A stretch of DNA of 64,000 nucleotides from Synergistaceae bacterium DZ-S4 (lineage in GTDB: Bacteria; Synergistota; Synergistia; Synergistales; Synergistaceae). The first letter of the stretch is position 1; each line of letters begins with the position of its first letter. The position numbers and the translations under genes are program-made. Below the pieces are notes generated by a model, which saw only the letters and a list, made by a program, of their open reading frames with translations, was not told where the DNA came from and ran no database searches. Location of the stretch: assembly GCA_025943965.1 (NCBI GenBank), contig JAPCWD010000001.1:124001-188000 (forward strand). Direction: 5' to 3'. This document shows positions 42,974-51,700 of this stretch, in pieces.

Positions 42974-43855
42974 TTATTTATTTCTGTCACAGGCAAGAGC
43001 GATTATCCCGCTGAAAAGGATGAAGACCCCGGCAGATCCGAGAAGGGAGAGTTTCTCTCCCAGAAGGAAGGTGGAGAGGACCCACGCGGTCATAGGTTCC
43101 GAAAGGGAGAGAGTGTAAGCCTTACCGAGGGTAATTTTTCCTATGCCTTTTGCGAAAAGGGAGAAGGGAAGTATCGTTGTAAGGACTGAGAGGAAGAATA
43201 TGCATATCATCCCGCGAAGGCTGAATATCCATGATATGTCTCCAGTTATCAGCCAGGGCAGCGCCATCAGCGCGCTTAATATCGAGATGAGGGAGACAGT
43301 TTCGACGGGATCCTTTGTTCCGATCAGCCTGAGTCCAGCTCCCTCGAGCGCGTAGGAGAGGGCGGCTCCGAAAGCGAGCAGGGCGCCCGGGATGCTAACG
43401 GAGCTGAAATCGCTGTTTCCCGCCGCGACAAGAAGAAAACATCCGGTTATCGCCAGCAGTGTGGATATGAACCATCTGGGGGAGAGGCATTCTTTGAAAA
43501 AAACCCTGCCCAGTATTCCTGCAAGCACAGGAGCCGATCCGATGGCCACCATCGTTCCGATCGCGACCCCGGTAAGCCTTACCGCGGAAAAGAAGGCAAA
43601 CTGATATGCTGTCAATCCGAATGCCGCAAGAAGTAGCCCGGCCCGGTCCCACTTTTTTTCGCTGAGTATCTTTCTGCGGCGGAAGAGGATCCATATCAGC
43701 AACAGCAGCCCGGCTCCGAATACCCTTGCGGAGCCGATCGTAAGAGAAGTCGCCTTTTCAGGTGCGAGGGCCTGGACAGTCCCCGTCATTCCCCAGCACA
43801 TTCCCGCGGCAACGACAAGGAGGCCTCCCTTTAGCTCTTCACTGTTGGTTCTCAT
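42974..43855 (-). CDS. EamA/DMT family transporter
   Basis: 293 residues with AAAGGA upstream of the ATG. Ten hydrophobic helices in two repeats: VVAAGMCWGMTGTVQALAPE, QFAFFSAVRLTGVAIGTMV, LLAFGAALSYALEGAGLRLI, and the second repeat ending PMTAWVLSTFLLGEKLSLLG. Metabolite or drug exporter of the inner membrane; substrate unknown. Not a recent copy of the DMT gene at 38872; the two differ clearly. Confidence 0.9.
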   Translation of the reverse strand: MRTNSEELKGGLLVVAAGMCWGMTGTVQALAPEKATSLTIGSARVFGAGLLLLIWILFRRRKILSEKKWDRAGLLLAAFGLTAYQFAFFSAVRLTGVAIGTMVAIGSAPVLAGILGRVFFKECLSPRWFISTLLAITGCFLLVAAGNSDFSSVSIPGALLAFGAALSYALEGAGLRLIGTKDPVETVSLISILSALMALPWLITGDISWIFSLRGMICIFFLSVLTTILPFSLFAKGIGKITLGKAYTLSLSEPMTAWVLSTFLLGEKLSLLGSAGVFILFSGIIALACDRNK

Positions 43856-44028
43856 TTTCTCATACGTCCTTTCCTCTTTCTAAAGGCAGGAGTATTTTAG
43901 CAGAAAGAAAGCCATATTTATCATTGAGTGTCCGTCATTATGCAATGATCGCATGGATATCATATAATATCCTTGATATTTTCTGAAAACCAGAGAGGAT
44001 CAAGAAATTTCGACAGGAGGTCAAAACA

Positions 44029-45186
44029 ATGATTCCGACAAAAAAACTGGTAATGATCCCGGGTCCCGTGCCTGTTTCCGCAAGCGTGCTGAGCAAGCTT
44101 GGAAGCGAGGTCAAGGCACACACTGACCCGGATTTTGTGGCAGAGTTCCAGGAGCTTCTGGCAGAGCTGAGATCAATAACTAACTGTGAAGGAATAGCCT
44201 TCCTGGTTGCCGGCTCGGGAACAATGGGCATGGAGATGGCGATCGCAAATATCGCAAATGAGAAGGACAAAGTGCTGGTCTGTTCAAACGGACATTTCGG
44301 AGATCGTTACATCTCCATATGCAAAAACAGGGGTCTTGATATATCAACCATTGAAGCAGAATGGGGCATGTCTGTTACTCCGGAGGAAGTGGACAGGAAA
44401 CTCTCGGAAGGGGGCTATACTGTTGCGGTGGTCACCCATGTGGAGACATCCACGGGTGTTGAGCTTCCCCTTAAAGAGATGGCCTGCATGATGAAAGAGA
44501 AGCACCCCGAAGTACTCTTTGTCGTCGATGGAGTCGCTGCAGGGGGAGGTGTCGAGGTGGATATGGCCTGGGGGATAGATGTCTATTTCACCTGTTCCCA
44601 GAAAGCTCTTTGCTGTGTCCCGGGGATGTCTGTCGTCTGGACCGGAAAAAGGGCACTGAAAAAACGCGAGGAGATGGGGTCGATACGTGAGTCTTATGTC
44701 GACTACGCACGCTGGATCCCGGTAATGACAGATACAAAGAAGTACTGGGGGACCCCTGCTGTCAACAACATCTCCGCGCTCAAAGAATCTGTAAGGATAA
44801 TGCTGGAAGAGGGGCTTGATGAGAGATACCGCCGCCACAGGGAGCATGCCTGCCTGATAGCGGAAGCGATGTCAGCTCTGGGCTTCAGGACCCTTGCAAA
44901 GGAGGGGTACCGCTCTCCGACCCTTTCGATCTTCCTCTATCCCGAAAAAATGCCCGTTGACGATGCCGGCTTCCGCGCCGCCTGTGCCGCAGAGGGAGCT
45001 CTCGTCGCGGCGTGCCTGGGCGATTACGCTGGAAAGGGCTTCAGGATGGGGCATATGGGCAATCTTGACAAACACATGCTCATATCGGGAGTGGCGGCAA
45101 TAGAGAGAGCGGCCATTTCATGCGGGCTCGAGGCAGAACCGGGTGCTGCGCTGGCAGTAATGCAGCGGGGCCTGGCAGGAAAATAG
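44029..45186 (+). CDS. Class V aminotransferase, alanine/serine-glyoxylate type
   Basis: 385 residues from ATG 44029 with ACAGGAGG eight bases upstream. The N-terminus LVMIPGPVPVSASVLSKLGS is the typical AGT/SPT start; THVETSTGVELPLKEMACMM and FVVDGVAAGGGVEVDMAWGI follow, and the PLP lysine is in TCSQKALCCVPGMSVVW. Members interconvert alanine, serine or glyoxylate and pyruvate/glycine. Its substrate cannot be fixed here. A TATAAT at about 43970 may be the promoter; a hairpin follows the gene. Confidence 0.92.
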   Translation: MIPTKKLVMIPGPVPVSASVLSKLGSEVKAHTDPDFVAEFQELLAELRSITNCEGIAFLVAGSGTMGMEMAIANIANEKDKVLVCSNGHFGDRYISICKNRGLDISTIEAEWGMSVTPEEVDRKLSEGGYTVAVVTHVETSTGVELPLKEMACMMKEKHPEVLFVVDGVAAGGGVEVDMAWGIDVYFTCSQKALCCVPGMSVVWTGKRALKKREEMGSIRESYVDYARWIPVMTDTKKYWGTPAVNNISALKESVRIMLEEGLDERYRRHREHACLIAEAMSALGFRTLAKEGYRSPTLSIFLYPEKMPVDDAGFRAACAAEGALVAACLGDYAGKGFRMGHMGNLDKHMLISGVAAIERAAISCGLEAEPGAALAVMQRGLAGK

Positions 45187-45269
45187 CCGGGGCAATACTT
45201 GCTCTGAGATCCGTCTGCCTATCAACCTGATGAGAGGTTTTTAAACGAGCAACATAAATTAAAAAGAAA

Positions 45270-45300
45270 GTAACGGGAGCCGGAACAGGGTTCCCGTTAC
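45270..45300. terminator. Bidirectional terminator
   Basis: GTAACGGGA (45270-45278) pairs with TCCCGTTAC (45292-45300), with further pairs inside, followed by TTATTT. It separates the class V aminotransferase from the convergent YhcH gene. Confidence 0.75.
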
Positions 45301-45304
45301 TTAT

Positions 45305-45757
45305 TTACCAGGGAAGCTTAACAACGATCTTGCGTATCCGGGAGGGACCATTGCCTGATATAACGCCTGGCTGGTGTCCGTCAAAGGGAGAGAGAAGCAT
45401 CATCATGCCTTTCCCCAGACTGAGCATCTGGCCTTTGCCGGAGTAGAAGGTAATATCACATACGGGATCGTATTCGGATGTCTCCCTGAGAGCTTCAAGC
45501 GTGGAATACCCCACCAGCTCTTCGCCCTCCATTACTATCTGCAGATCCCAGAATTTTCTGTGTGATTCAAAGGGGACTTCCTCTGCGTTTCGGGTCTCGT
45601 ACTCACCCAACCGAAGGTCCAGAACACCTGGATCCATATTCTTAATATTCTCGAACGACCTGGATCTGACAGCCTCAAGAAAGGGTAGGAGTATTTCTGA
45701 ACCCGGCATTATTTTCGGGGCATAACTGAGGAAATTGTCTATACTGTCATAAATCAT
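45305..45757 (-). CDS. YhcH/YjgK/YiaL family protein
   Basis: 150 residues. This is the DUF386 beta-sandwich: MIYDSIDNFLSYAPKI, the metal-site stretch PFESHRKFWDLQIVMEGEEL, GYSTLEALRETSEYDPVCD and FDGHQPGVISGNGPSRIRKI near the end. Family members are linked to sialic acid or sugar-acid catabolism; here no sugar genes are near, so the role stays open. It is preceded on the same strand by the ABC-F gene, 27 bp away, and may be co-transcribed. Confidence 0.9.
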   Translation of the reverse strand: MIYDSIDNFLSYAPKIMPGSEILLPFLEAVRSRSFENIKNMDPGVLDLRLGEYETRNAEEVPFESHRKFWDLQIVMEGEELVGYSTLEALRETSEYDPVCDITFYSGKGQMLSLGKGMMMLLSPFDGHQPGVISGNGPSRIRKIVVKLPW

Positions 45758-45784
45758 TTGGAGCAGCCTCCTGACTTGTATCAG

Positions 45785-47725
45785 CTATTTTATTGATTCG
45801 ATTTTTGCCGCCAGTTCCTCCCAGAGGGGATAGTTTTCCTCAAGGCGCTTCTCGGTATCTTTCAGCTCTATCATCAGTTCCTGGATTTTGTTCGAATCAC
45901 CAAGTACTTCCGGATCGCACAAAAGCACGGATATCTCCTCTTTGCGCGTCTCATCTTTTTCTATCATTTTCTCAATTGGCGAAAGTCTGTCTTCCAGAGC
46001 TTTCCTCTCACGGTATATCCTGTTACGTTCCTCTGCTTCGATCCTTTTTTGTTCTTTTGACCTATCCGCCTGAGATTGATCGGTCTTTTCATTTTCTCTG
46101 CTGACACTCTCCGGGGCTGACTGCATAGATCTTTTTTCGATAAACCAGGAGTAGTTCCCCGGATAGTCGTACAGAGTGCCGTCCCGGATCTCTATAACTC
46201 TTTCCACGAGGTCATCAAGGAATGCGCGGTCGTGGGAGACGATGATTATCGTTCCGCCGTACTCAAGGAGCGCTCTCTGGAACAGTTCTTTTGTGGCATA
46301 GTCAAGGTGGTTGGTAGGCTCGTCAAGGATCAGGAGGTTCGATTCCGAAAGGAGCATCTTCAGTAGTCCGACCCTGGATTTTTCTCCTCCCGAAAGGACG
46401 GATATGGGCTTGTGTATATCTTCCCCTGAAAAAAGGAATGCTCCCAGAAGATTGCGCTTTGCACCCTCCAGCATCTTTGAGCCGGTATTATTGATCTCCT
46501 GCCAAATGGTGTTGGTGTAATCAAGGTTCTGTGCGCTTTCCTGCGAAAAATACGCCTTTTTTACGTTCAGTCCGTAAGTGACTGTCCCGGTTGTAGGCCC
46601 TTCAGAAAGGTTCAGAAGCCGGAGCAGGGTGGATTTCCCTGCTCCGTTTATGCCCACCAGGGCCAATCTTTCTCCTCTGTGGACAGTCAGCTCAAGATCC
46701 TCAAAAACAGTCTTCCTGCCGTATTTTTTAGTAAGGTTTTTGCATGACATGACCTCGTAGCCGCTTCTTGGAGAATCCGGAAACTTGAATTGGACGCTTT
46801 TTGAGGGTCCCTCCAGTTCTGTTATCTCCATCTTTTCGAGCTGCCTTATCCTGCTCTGGACCTGGGTGGCTTTGGTCGCCTTATACCTGAACCTCTCAAC
46901 AAAACGCTGTATGTTTTCGATCTTTTCCTTCTGCTGTTCCCATTCTGCTTCAAGCCTCTCCCGGCGTTCTTCGCGCTCCTTAAGGAACTTATCGTAGCCG
47001 CAGGAATAAAGGTTGATCCTTCCCCCGGCAAGTTCAGCGACGGAGGTGACCATCTTATCCAGAAACCTGCGGTCGTGGGAGACAGCGATGATCGTGCCCC
47101 TGAAATCTTTCAGCCAGTTTTCCAGCCACTCCATGCTCTCTGTGTCAAGGTGGTTGGTGGGCTCGTCGAGCAGTAGGATATCAGGCCGGGAGAGAAGCAG
47201 AGCGGCAAGAGCCACACGCATCTTCCAGCCTCCGGAAAACTCTGAGGTCATGCGCCCGGCATCCTCTTCGGGGCGGAATCCCAGCCCCTTCAGGACTTGT
47301 TTTGCCTCAACATCAAAGCCGAAGCCTCCATTTGCCTCGAACTCTCTCTGCAGACGTTCATGAACGGCAAGCATAGACCGCAGTTCCTGCGAATTTTCAT
47401 CAAGGGAGGCCATAATATGCTCTGTTTCGGAGAGCCTTGCGGCAAGATCCTCAAGTCCTGCTCGCCTTTTGAGGTAGTCAAGGAGAGGCATTTCGTCTAT
47501 CTCGACCAGGTCCTGCGGCAGGTAGCCGATCTTATGGTCCCTGGGTATGGTGATGCTTCCACCGTCATGTTCTGCCTTACCTGCAATGACCCGGAGCAGC
47601 GTCGTCTTTCCCGCTCCGTTGTCTCCTACAAGTCCGACCCTGCTCTTTGGGGTTATGAACCAGCTGATCCTGTCCAGGACTTTATTATCTTTGAAATTTA
47701 CCTGCAGTTCTTTTATCTCTATCAG
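45785..47725 (-). CDS. ABC-F family ATPase, starting at CTG
   Basis: 646 residues if started at the CTG at 47725, which has GGGAGG nine bases upstream and a stop codon three codons before it. The first ATG in frame is at 47491 and would remove the first Walker A (GLVGDNGAGKTTLLRVIAG) and the Q-loop (YLPQDL), so the longer form is needed for a working protein. Both ATPase domains are complete: FSGGWKMRVALAALLLSRPD with DEPTNHLDTES, and NGAGKSTLLRLLNLSEGPTT with DEPTNHLDYAT. A Uup-like linker and a charged, coiled-coil C-terminus follow. ABC-F proteins act on ribosomes; no membrane part is present. Confidence 0.88.
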   Translation of the reverse strand: MIEIKELQVNFKDNKVLDRISWFITPKSRVGLVGDNGAGKTTLLRVIAGKAEHDGGSITIPRDHKIGYLPQDLVEIDEMPLLDYLKRRAGLEDLAARLSETEHIMASLDENSQELRSMLAVHERLQREFEANGGFGFDVEAKQVLKGLGFRPEEDAGRMTSEFSGGWKMRVALAALLLSRPDILLLDEPTNHLDTESMEWLENWLKDFRGTIIAVSHDRRFLDKMVTSVAELAGGRINLYSCGYDKFLKEREERRERLEAEWEQQKEKIENIQRFVERFRYKATKATQVQSRIRQLEKMEITELEGPSKSVQFKFPDSPRSGYEVMSCKNLTKKYGRKTVFEDLELTVHRGERLALVGINGAGKSTLLRLLNLSEGPTTGTVTYGLNVKKAYFSQESAQNLDYTNTIWQEINNTGSKMLEGAKRNLLGAFLFSGEDIHKPISVLSGGEKSRVGLLKMLLSESNLLILDEPTNHLDYATKELFQRALLEYGGTIIIVSHDRAFLDDLVERVIEIRDGTLYDYPGNYSWFIEKRSMQSAPESVSRENEKTDQSQADRSKEQKRIEAEERNRIYRERKALEDRLSPIEKMIEKDETRKEEISVLLCDPEVLGDSNKIQELMIELKDTEKRLEENYPLWEELAAKIESIK

Positions 47726-47796
47726 TTTCTGCTACCTCCCGGATGATAAGCGAACACCGGATATTATATAGTAATAATCGATCCCTGAAGAAATTA

Positions 47797-48324
47797 TCAG
47801 GATAAATGTTTATCGAGAGCCTCTTTGTGGTACTCTGCTGATTTGTCTGAAAAGCAGACCAGTCTGACTTCATCTATCGAATCTTCCTCCTTCAGGAACG
47901 AGATTATAGTCCTGACAGCGATATCGGCGGCAAGGTCCGGGGGAAAGCGGTAGATGCCTGTTGAGATGGCGGGGAATGCGACACTTTTCGCCCCGATGCT
48001 GACTGCCTCCTTCAGGCTGTTCCTGTAGGCATTTTCAAGCGTTTTCTCCTCGCCGGAGTTTCCGCCCCGCCATATAGGACCTACGGTATGGATGACGAAT
48101 TTGGCCGGCAGTCTGTATCCTTTGGTTGTCTTCGCCTCTCCGGGCGGACAGCCGCCAAGTCCCGCGCACTCAGTCAGAAGATCAGGGCCCGCTGCCCTGT
48201 GTATGGCTCCGTCGACTCCTCCCCCTCCAAGCAGGGAACTGTTGGCCGCGTTGACTATAGCATCCGTCTCTTCCTTCGTAATGTCACCTTTGACGACAGT
48301 TATCCTTGAGATCATCTCTTTCAT
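47797..48324 (-). CDS. Macrodomain protein
   Basis: 175 residues from ATG 48324 with GGGAGGA five bases upstream. The ADP-ribose-binding macro fold is clear: GDITKEETDAIVNAANSSLL, GGGGVDGAIHRAAGPDLL, GYRLPAKFVIHTVGPIW and KSVAFPAISTGIYRFPPD. The NAAN and GVxGAIH-type motifs match the deacetylating O-acetyl-ADP-ribose/mono-ADP-ribose hydrolase group (YmdB type). It could remove ADP-ribose from proteins or clear O-acetyl-ADP-ribose. It stands alone, divergent from glnA. Confidence 0.93.
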   Translation of the reverse strand: MKEMISRITVVKGDITKEETDAIVNAANSSLLGGGGVDGAIHRAAGPDLLTECAGLGGCPPGEAKTTKGYRLPAKFVIHTVGPIWRGGNSGEEKTLENAYRNSLKEAVSIGAKSVAFPAISTGIYRFPPDLAADIAVRTIISFLKEEDSIDEVRLVCFSDKSAEYHKEALDKHLS

Positions 48325-48493
48325 TTGATCCTCCCCCTTTCTTACCTGCATATTATATAGGTATCAAAAAAATCAGCCTGAGTTTCGTCTCCTTTTCTTG
48401 TTTTAGGCAACACCTGATATGTAAAAATTTGCATAAGATGACGAATTTTTTATTTTTGCAGCCTACCAATTAAATTTAAGCACAAAAATACGC

Positions 48494-48522
48494 TTGTAGT
48501 GTTGTTTAAAAAGTGATATAAA
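48494..48522 (+). promoter_or_regulatory. Promoter of glnA
   Basis: TTGTAG (48494-48499), 17-base spacer, TATAAA (48517-48522), about 45 bp before the start codon. Confidence 0.6.
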
Positions 48523-48567
48523 ACGGCAGTGATTTTTTATATATTCAATATTTTGGAGGTGTGTCGG

Positions 48568-50700
48568 ATGCAGGAGGCTAAAGAATTTCCCAAAATGAGA
48601 GAGATCTACGGATCGCTTGTCTTCGATCAGAAGGCCATGAAGCAGCGCCTTCCCAGGGATGTATACGAAAACCTGGTCGGTGCCATCGAAGGCCGCCAGA
48701 AGCTCGATTCGGGCATAGCAGATACTGTGGCCCTCGCAATGAAGGACTGGGCAGTGAGCAAGGGAGCAAGCCACTGGGCGCACTGGTTCCATCCGCTGAC
48801 TGAACTGACCGCCGAAAAACACACTGCTTTCGTGACGGCAGATGAGAATGGTTTCCCGCTTGAGTCATTCAGGGGCGAAGACCTGATGCAGAGCGAGCCT
48901 GACGCGTCGTCCTTCCCCTCCGGCGGGACCAGGAGCACGTTTGAAGCCAGGGGTTACAGCGCATGGGATCCCACGAGCCCTGCATTCATAATCAAAAGCC
49001 CCAAGGGAGGCACCCTCTGCATACCCTCGGTCTTCCTGGCATACGACGGAACACCGCTCGACCTCAAGACCTACCTCCTTCGTTCGATGGAAGCGGTCGA
49101 AAGCCGTGCACTCAAGATGCTCAAGTTATTCGGCAACAGGGGCGTCAGGTATGTGAGGGCAACAGTGGGAGGAGAACAGGAATTTTTCCTGCTTGACAGA
49201 CCCCGTGCGCAGAAGAGGACCGACATACGCTTCTGCGGCAGGACCCTTCTGGGATCGCCTCCCCCAAGGGACCAGAAGATGGAGGACCATTACTTCGGCT
49301 CGATCCCGACAAGGGTCCTCGCCTACATGGAAGATGTACAGAGAGACCTTGCGAGGCTTGGGGTAGACCTAGCGACCAGACACAACGAGGTGGCAAGGTG
49401 CCAGTTTGAATTCGCCCCCAATTTTACCGAGGCGAACCTCTCCTGTGACCAGAACCAGCTTATCATGGAGACGATGAGGAAGATGGCCCGTCAGCATGAA
49501 CTTCGTCTCCTCTTCCATGAAAAGCCCTTCATGGATATGAACGGGAGCGGCAAGCACATAAACTTCTCACTTCAGGACAGTGAGGGGAGGAACCTGCTCA
49601 AGCCTTCTTCAAACCAGAGGAAGAACGTTATATTCCTCTCTTTCCTCTCTTCCTTCGTTCTTGGCGTGGCAGAATACTCAGGCCTGCTCCATGCTTCTGT
49701 ATCGACGCCGGGCAATATGTACAGGCTCGGGGGCCATGAGGCTCCGCCGAGCATCATCAGCGTATATCTGGGAGAGGCGATAGACAGAATAATAAGGGAG
49801 ATAGAAGAGGGCAGCTGCGGCGGCGACATGCCGGCAAAAAACACTGTCGACATAGGACTCTCAAAACTCCCGGAGATAATCGCTTTTGACAGCGACAGGA
49901 ACAGGACCAGCCCGGTCGCCTTCACAGGAAACAAGTTTGAGTTCCGCGCGCCCGGCGCCTCGCAGGCAATGGCAGTTCCGGTGACTGCGGTACTCTCAGT
50001 ATGGGCCGCGGGTCTGGAAAAATTCATCAATATATTTGAGGAGCGCATCAACAAGGGCGAAGATGCCATAGAAGCGGCACTCTGTACCATCCGAGAGGTA
50101 TCCGTTATGAACAGGAAGATCCGGTTCGAAGGGGATGCATACTCAGCCGAATGGCATGCGGAGGCAAAGCGCAGGGGGATAGTGAAAGCCAGGACCATCC
50201 CGGAAGGCATCGACCTTTTCATGGAACCTGAGACCCTAACGATGCTTGAGGAACTGGGCATTTTCAGGAAAAAAGAAATGGAGTCCTTCTATGTAATAAG
50301 GATGGAGTCCTTCGTCAAGAATATTGAGATCGAAATGTCCGTCCTCCGTGACATGATCTGGGAAGGCATACTGCCTGCGATATCAAAACAGATGATCCTT
50401 GAGAGCGGATCGCTCTCCTCCGTCGGCGACTGCGGGCTGGAGGGAACCGATGAATGGAAAAGGCACATAGCCAGGCTCGCTAAAGCAAAGATAGACCTGA
50501 TGGAAAAGACAAAAGAGCTCGTGGAGATGAAGGAGAGAATGTCGAAGCTGAACCTGAGAAAACACGCTGATGCCCTGGTCGATGAGGCGGTACCGCTTAT
50601 GGCAGAGATAAGAAGGATCGCCGACTCGGTCGAAGTCTACATGTCCGCGGAGAACATGGCATATCCGAACTACCGCTCCCTGCTCTCCCTCTCTGCCTAG
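48568..50700 (+). CDS. glnA: Glutamine synthetase type III
   Basis: 710 residues from ATG 48568 with GGAGGTG six bases upstream. The size (much larger than the 450-470 aa of type I) and text fit GSIII/GlnN: MREIYGSLVFDQKAMKQRLP, WFHPLTELTAEKHTAF, ATVGGEQEFFLLDRPR, CQFEFAPNFTEANLSCDQNQ and KPFMDMNGSGKHINFSL. The C-terminal GSIII-only part (TKELVEMKERMSKLNLRKHA) is present. It makes glutamine from glutamate, ammonia and ATP. No regulatory PII gene is near. Its terminator overlaps the end of the next, convergent gene. Confidence 0.96.
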   Translation: MQEAKEFPKMREIYGSLVFDQKAMKQRLPRDVYENLVGAIEGRQKLDSGIADTVALAMKDWAVSKGASHWAHWFHPLTELTAEKHTAFVTADENGFPLESFRGEDLMQSEPDASSFPSGGTRSTFEARGYSAWDPTSPAFIIKSPKGGTLCIPSVFLAYDGTPLDLKTYLLRSMEAVESRALKMLKLFGNRGVRYVRATVGGEQEFFLLDRPRAQKRTDIRFCGRTLLGSPPPRDQKMEDHYFGSIPTRVLAYMEDVQRDLARLGVDLATRHNEVARCQFEFAPNFTEANLSCDQNQLIMETMRKMARQHELRLLFHEKPFMDMNGSGKHINFSLQDSEGRNLLKPSSNQRKNVIFLSFLSSFVLGVAEYSGLLHASVSTPGNMYRLGGHEAPPSIISVYLGEAIDRIIREIEEGSCGGDMPAKNTVDIGLSKLPEIIAFDSDRNRTSPVAFTGNKFEFRAPGASQAMAVPVTAVLSVWAAGLEKFINIFEERINKGEDAIEAALCTIREVSVMNRKIRFEGDAYSAEWHAEAKRRGIVKARTIPEGIDLFMEPETLTMLEELGIFRKKEMESFYVIRMESFVKNIEIEMSVLRDMIWEGILPAISKQMILESGSLSSVGDCGLEGTDEWKRHIARLAKAKIDLMEKTKELVEMKERMSKLNLRKHADALVDEAVPLMAEIRRIADSVEVYMSAENMAYPNYRSLLSLSA

Positions 50701-50729
50701 GCGGATCGTAAAACTTACGTAAAAATATC

Positions 50730-50757
50730 GCGGGGGACTGATCTACAGGTCCCCCGC
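50730..50757 (+). terminator. Terminator of glnA, overlapping the amidohydrolase 3' end
   Basis: GCGGGGGAC (50730-50738) pairs with GTCCCCCGC (50749-50757), followed by TCTTCTCTTTGTTTTTG. The right arm lies inside the convergent gene's last codons. Confidence 0.8.
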
Positions 50758-51606
50758 TCTTCTCTTTGTTTTTGAGAGAAGGTCCTGCGCGTTTTTGCTG
50801 AGCAGCAAAGATCTTTGCTCTTCTGTAAGGGATGTCCGGGCAAGGGTCGTCTCATACCTCGGATATTCAAGTATCGGCCAGTCTGTGCCGAAAATTATCT
50901 TATCCCCTGCACCCGAAGCGAATATCCCTTCGATGACCCGGTGATCGTAAAGCCAGGGCCATGCCGCGGTGTCATAATAGGCGTTCGAGAGGGCAAGCTT
51001 CATCTCCGGCATAGATTCGTAAGCCCACAGCCCCCCGCCGAAATGGGCAAAGACGACCCTTACCTGAGGATGGTTCATGCAGAAAGCTGCGGCCTCCGAC
51101 GCTCCGGTCCGCCCCTTTCCTATATACTGATGCCCGACCTGTTCCGCCGTGTGGAACATTATGAACATCTTTGCTTCCATACAGGCCCCGACCATCTTCC
51201 ACGTCTGCCCCGCATCAGATATGTCCAGTTCCTGCCCGTCAGGGAAGAGTTCCCCGACTCCTGCCGCCCCAAGTTCCGCACATCGCAGTATCTCCTCGGA
51301 AGCGCCTTTTGCACAGGGAGAGACGACCGTGAGAGGTATGATCCTGCCGCTGTATCTTGACGCCGCATCGAACACATAGTCGTTCATTATCCTGCAGAGG
51401 CCCTGATCTCGGAAAGCGAAGCCCGTTACAAAGGATGACCTGATCCCATGCCGGTCCATGTGGCTTATGAGTGATTCCGCAGTACCCCATCTGTGCACTT
51501 TTGAATTTGCCATGCCTTTGAACCAAGGTTCCCTATCAGAGATCTTATCCCGGTCCCTTTCAATTTCCGGCGGGTAAATGTGCACATGAGCGTCAATGAT
51601 ATCCAG
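50743..51606 (-). CDS. Amidohydrolase (PF04909 type), starting at CTG
   Basis: 287 residues from CTG 51606, with GAGGAGGG about six bases upstream and a stop codon four codons before. The encoded start, LDIIDAHVHIYPPEIE, contains the HxH metal motif of the amidohydrolase superfamily; a GTG start at 51585 would cut this motif off. Further motifs are VVFAHFGGGLWAYESMPEMK and FGTDWPILEYPRYETT, the remaining metal-site His and Asp. Members decarboxylate or hydrolyse small aromatic or cyclic compounds. The 3' end overlaps the glnA terminator; it is divergent from the M20 hydrolase gene. Confidence 0.86.
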   Translation of the reverse strand: MDIIDAHVHIYPPEIERDRDKISDREPWFKGMANSKVHRWGTAESLISHMDRHGIRSSFVTGFAFRDQGLCRIMNDYVFDAASRYSGRIIPLTVVSPCAKGASEEILRCAELGAAGVGELFPDGQELDISDAGQTWKMVGACMEAKMFIMFHTAEQVGHQYIGKGRTGASEAAAFCMNHPQVRVVFAHFGGGLWAYESMPEMKLALSNAYYDTAAWPWLYDHRVIEGIFASGAGDKIIFGTDWPILEYPRYETTLARTSLTEEQRSLLLSKNAQDLLSKTKRRAGDL

Positions 51607-51700
51607 GCTAAGCCCTCCTCAAATATAAGCATATGGATATTTGCAATTTTGTACCTGTCAGTCATAATTATACATAAATGAAGTTCAGGGAGGATGAAAA

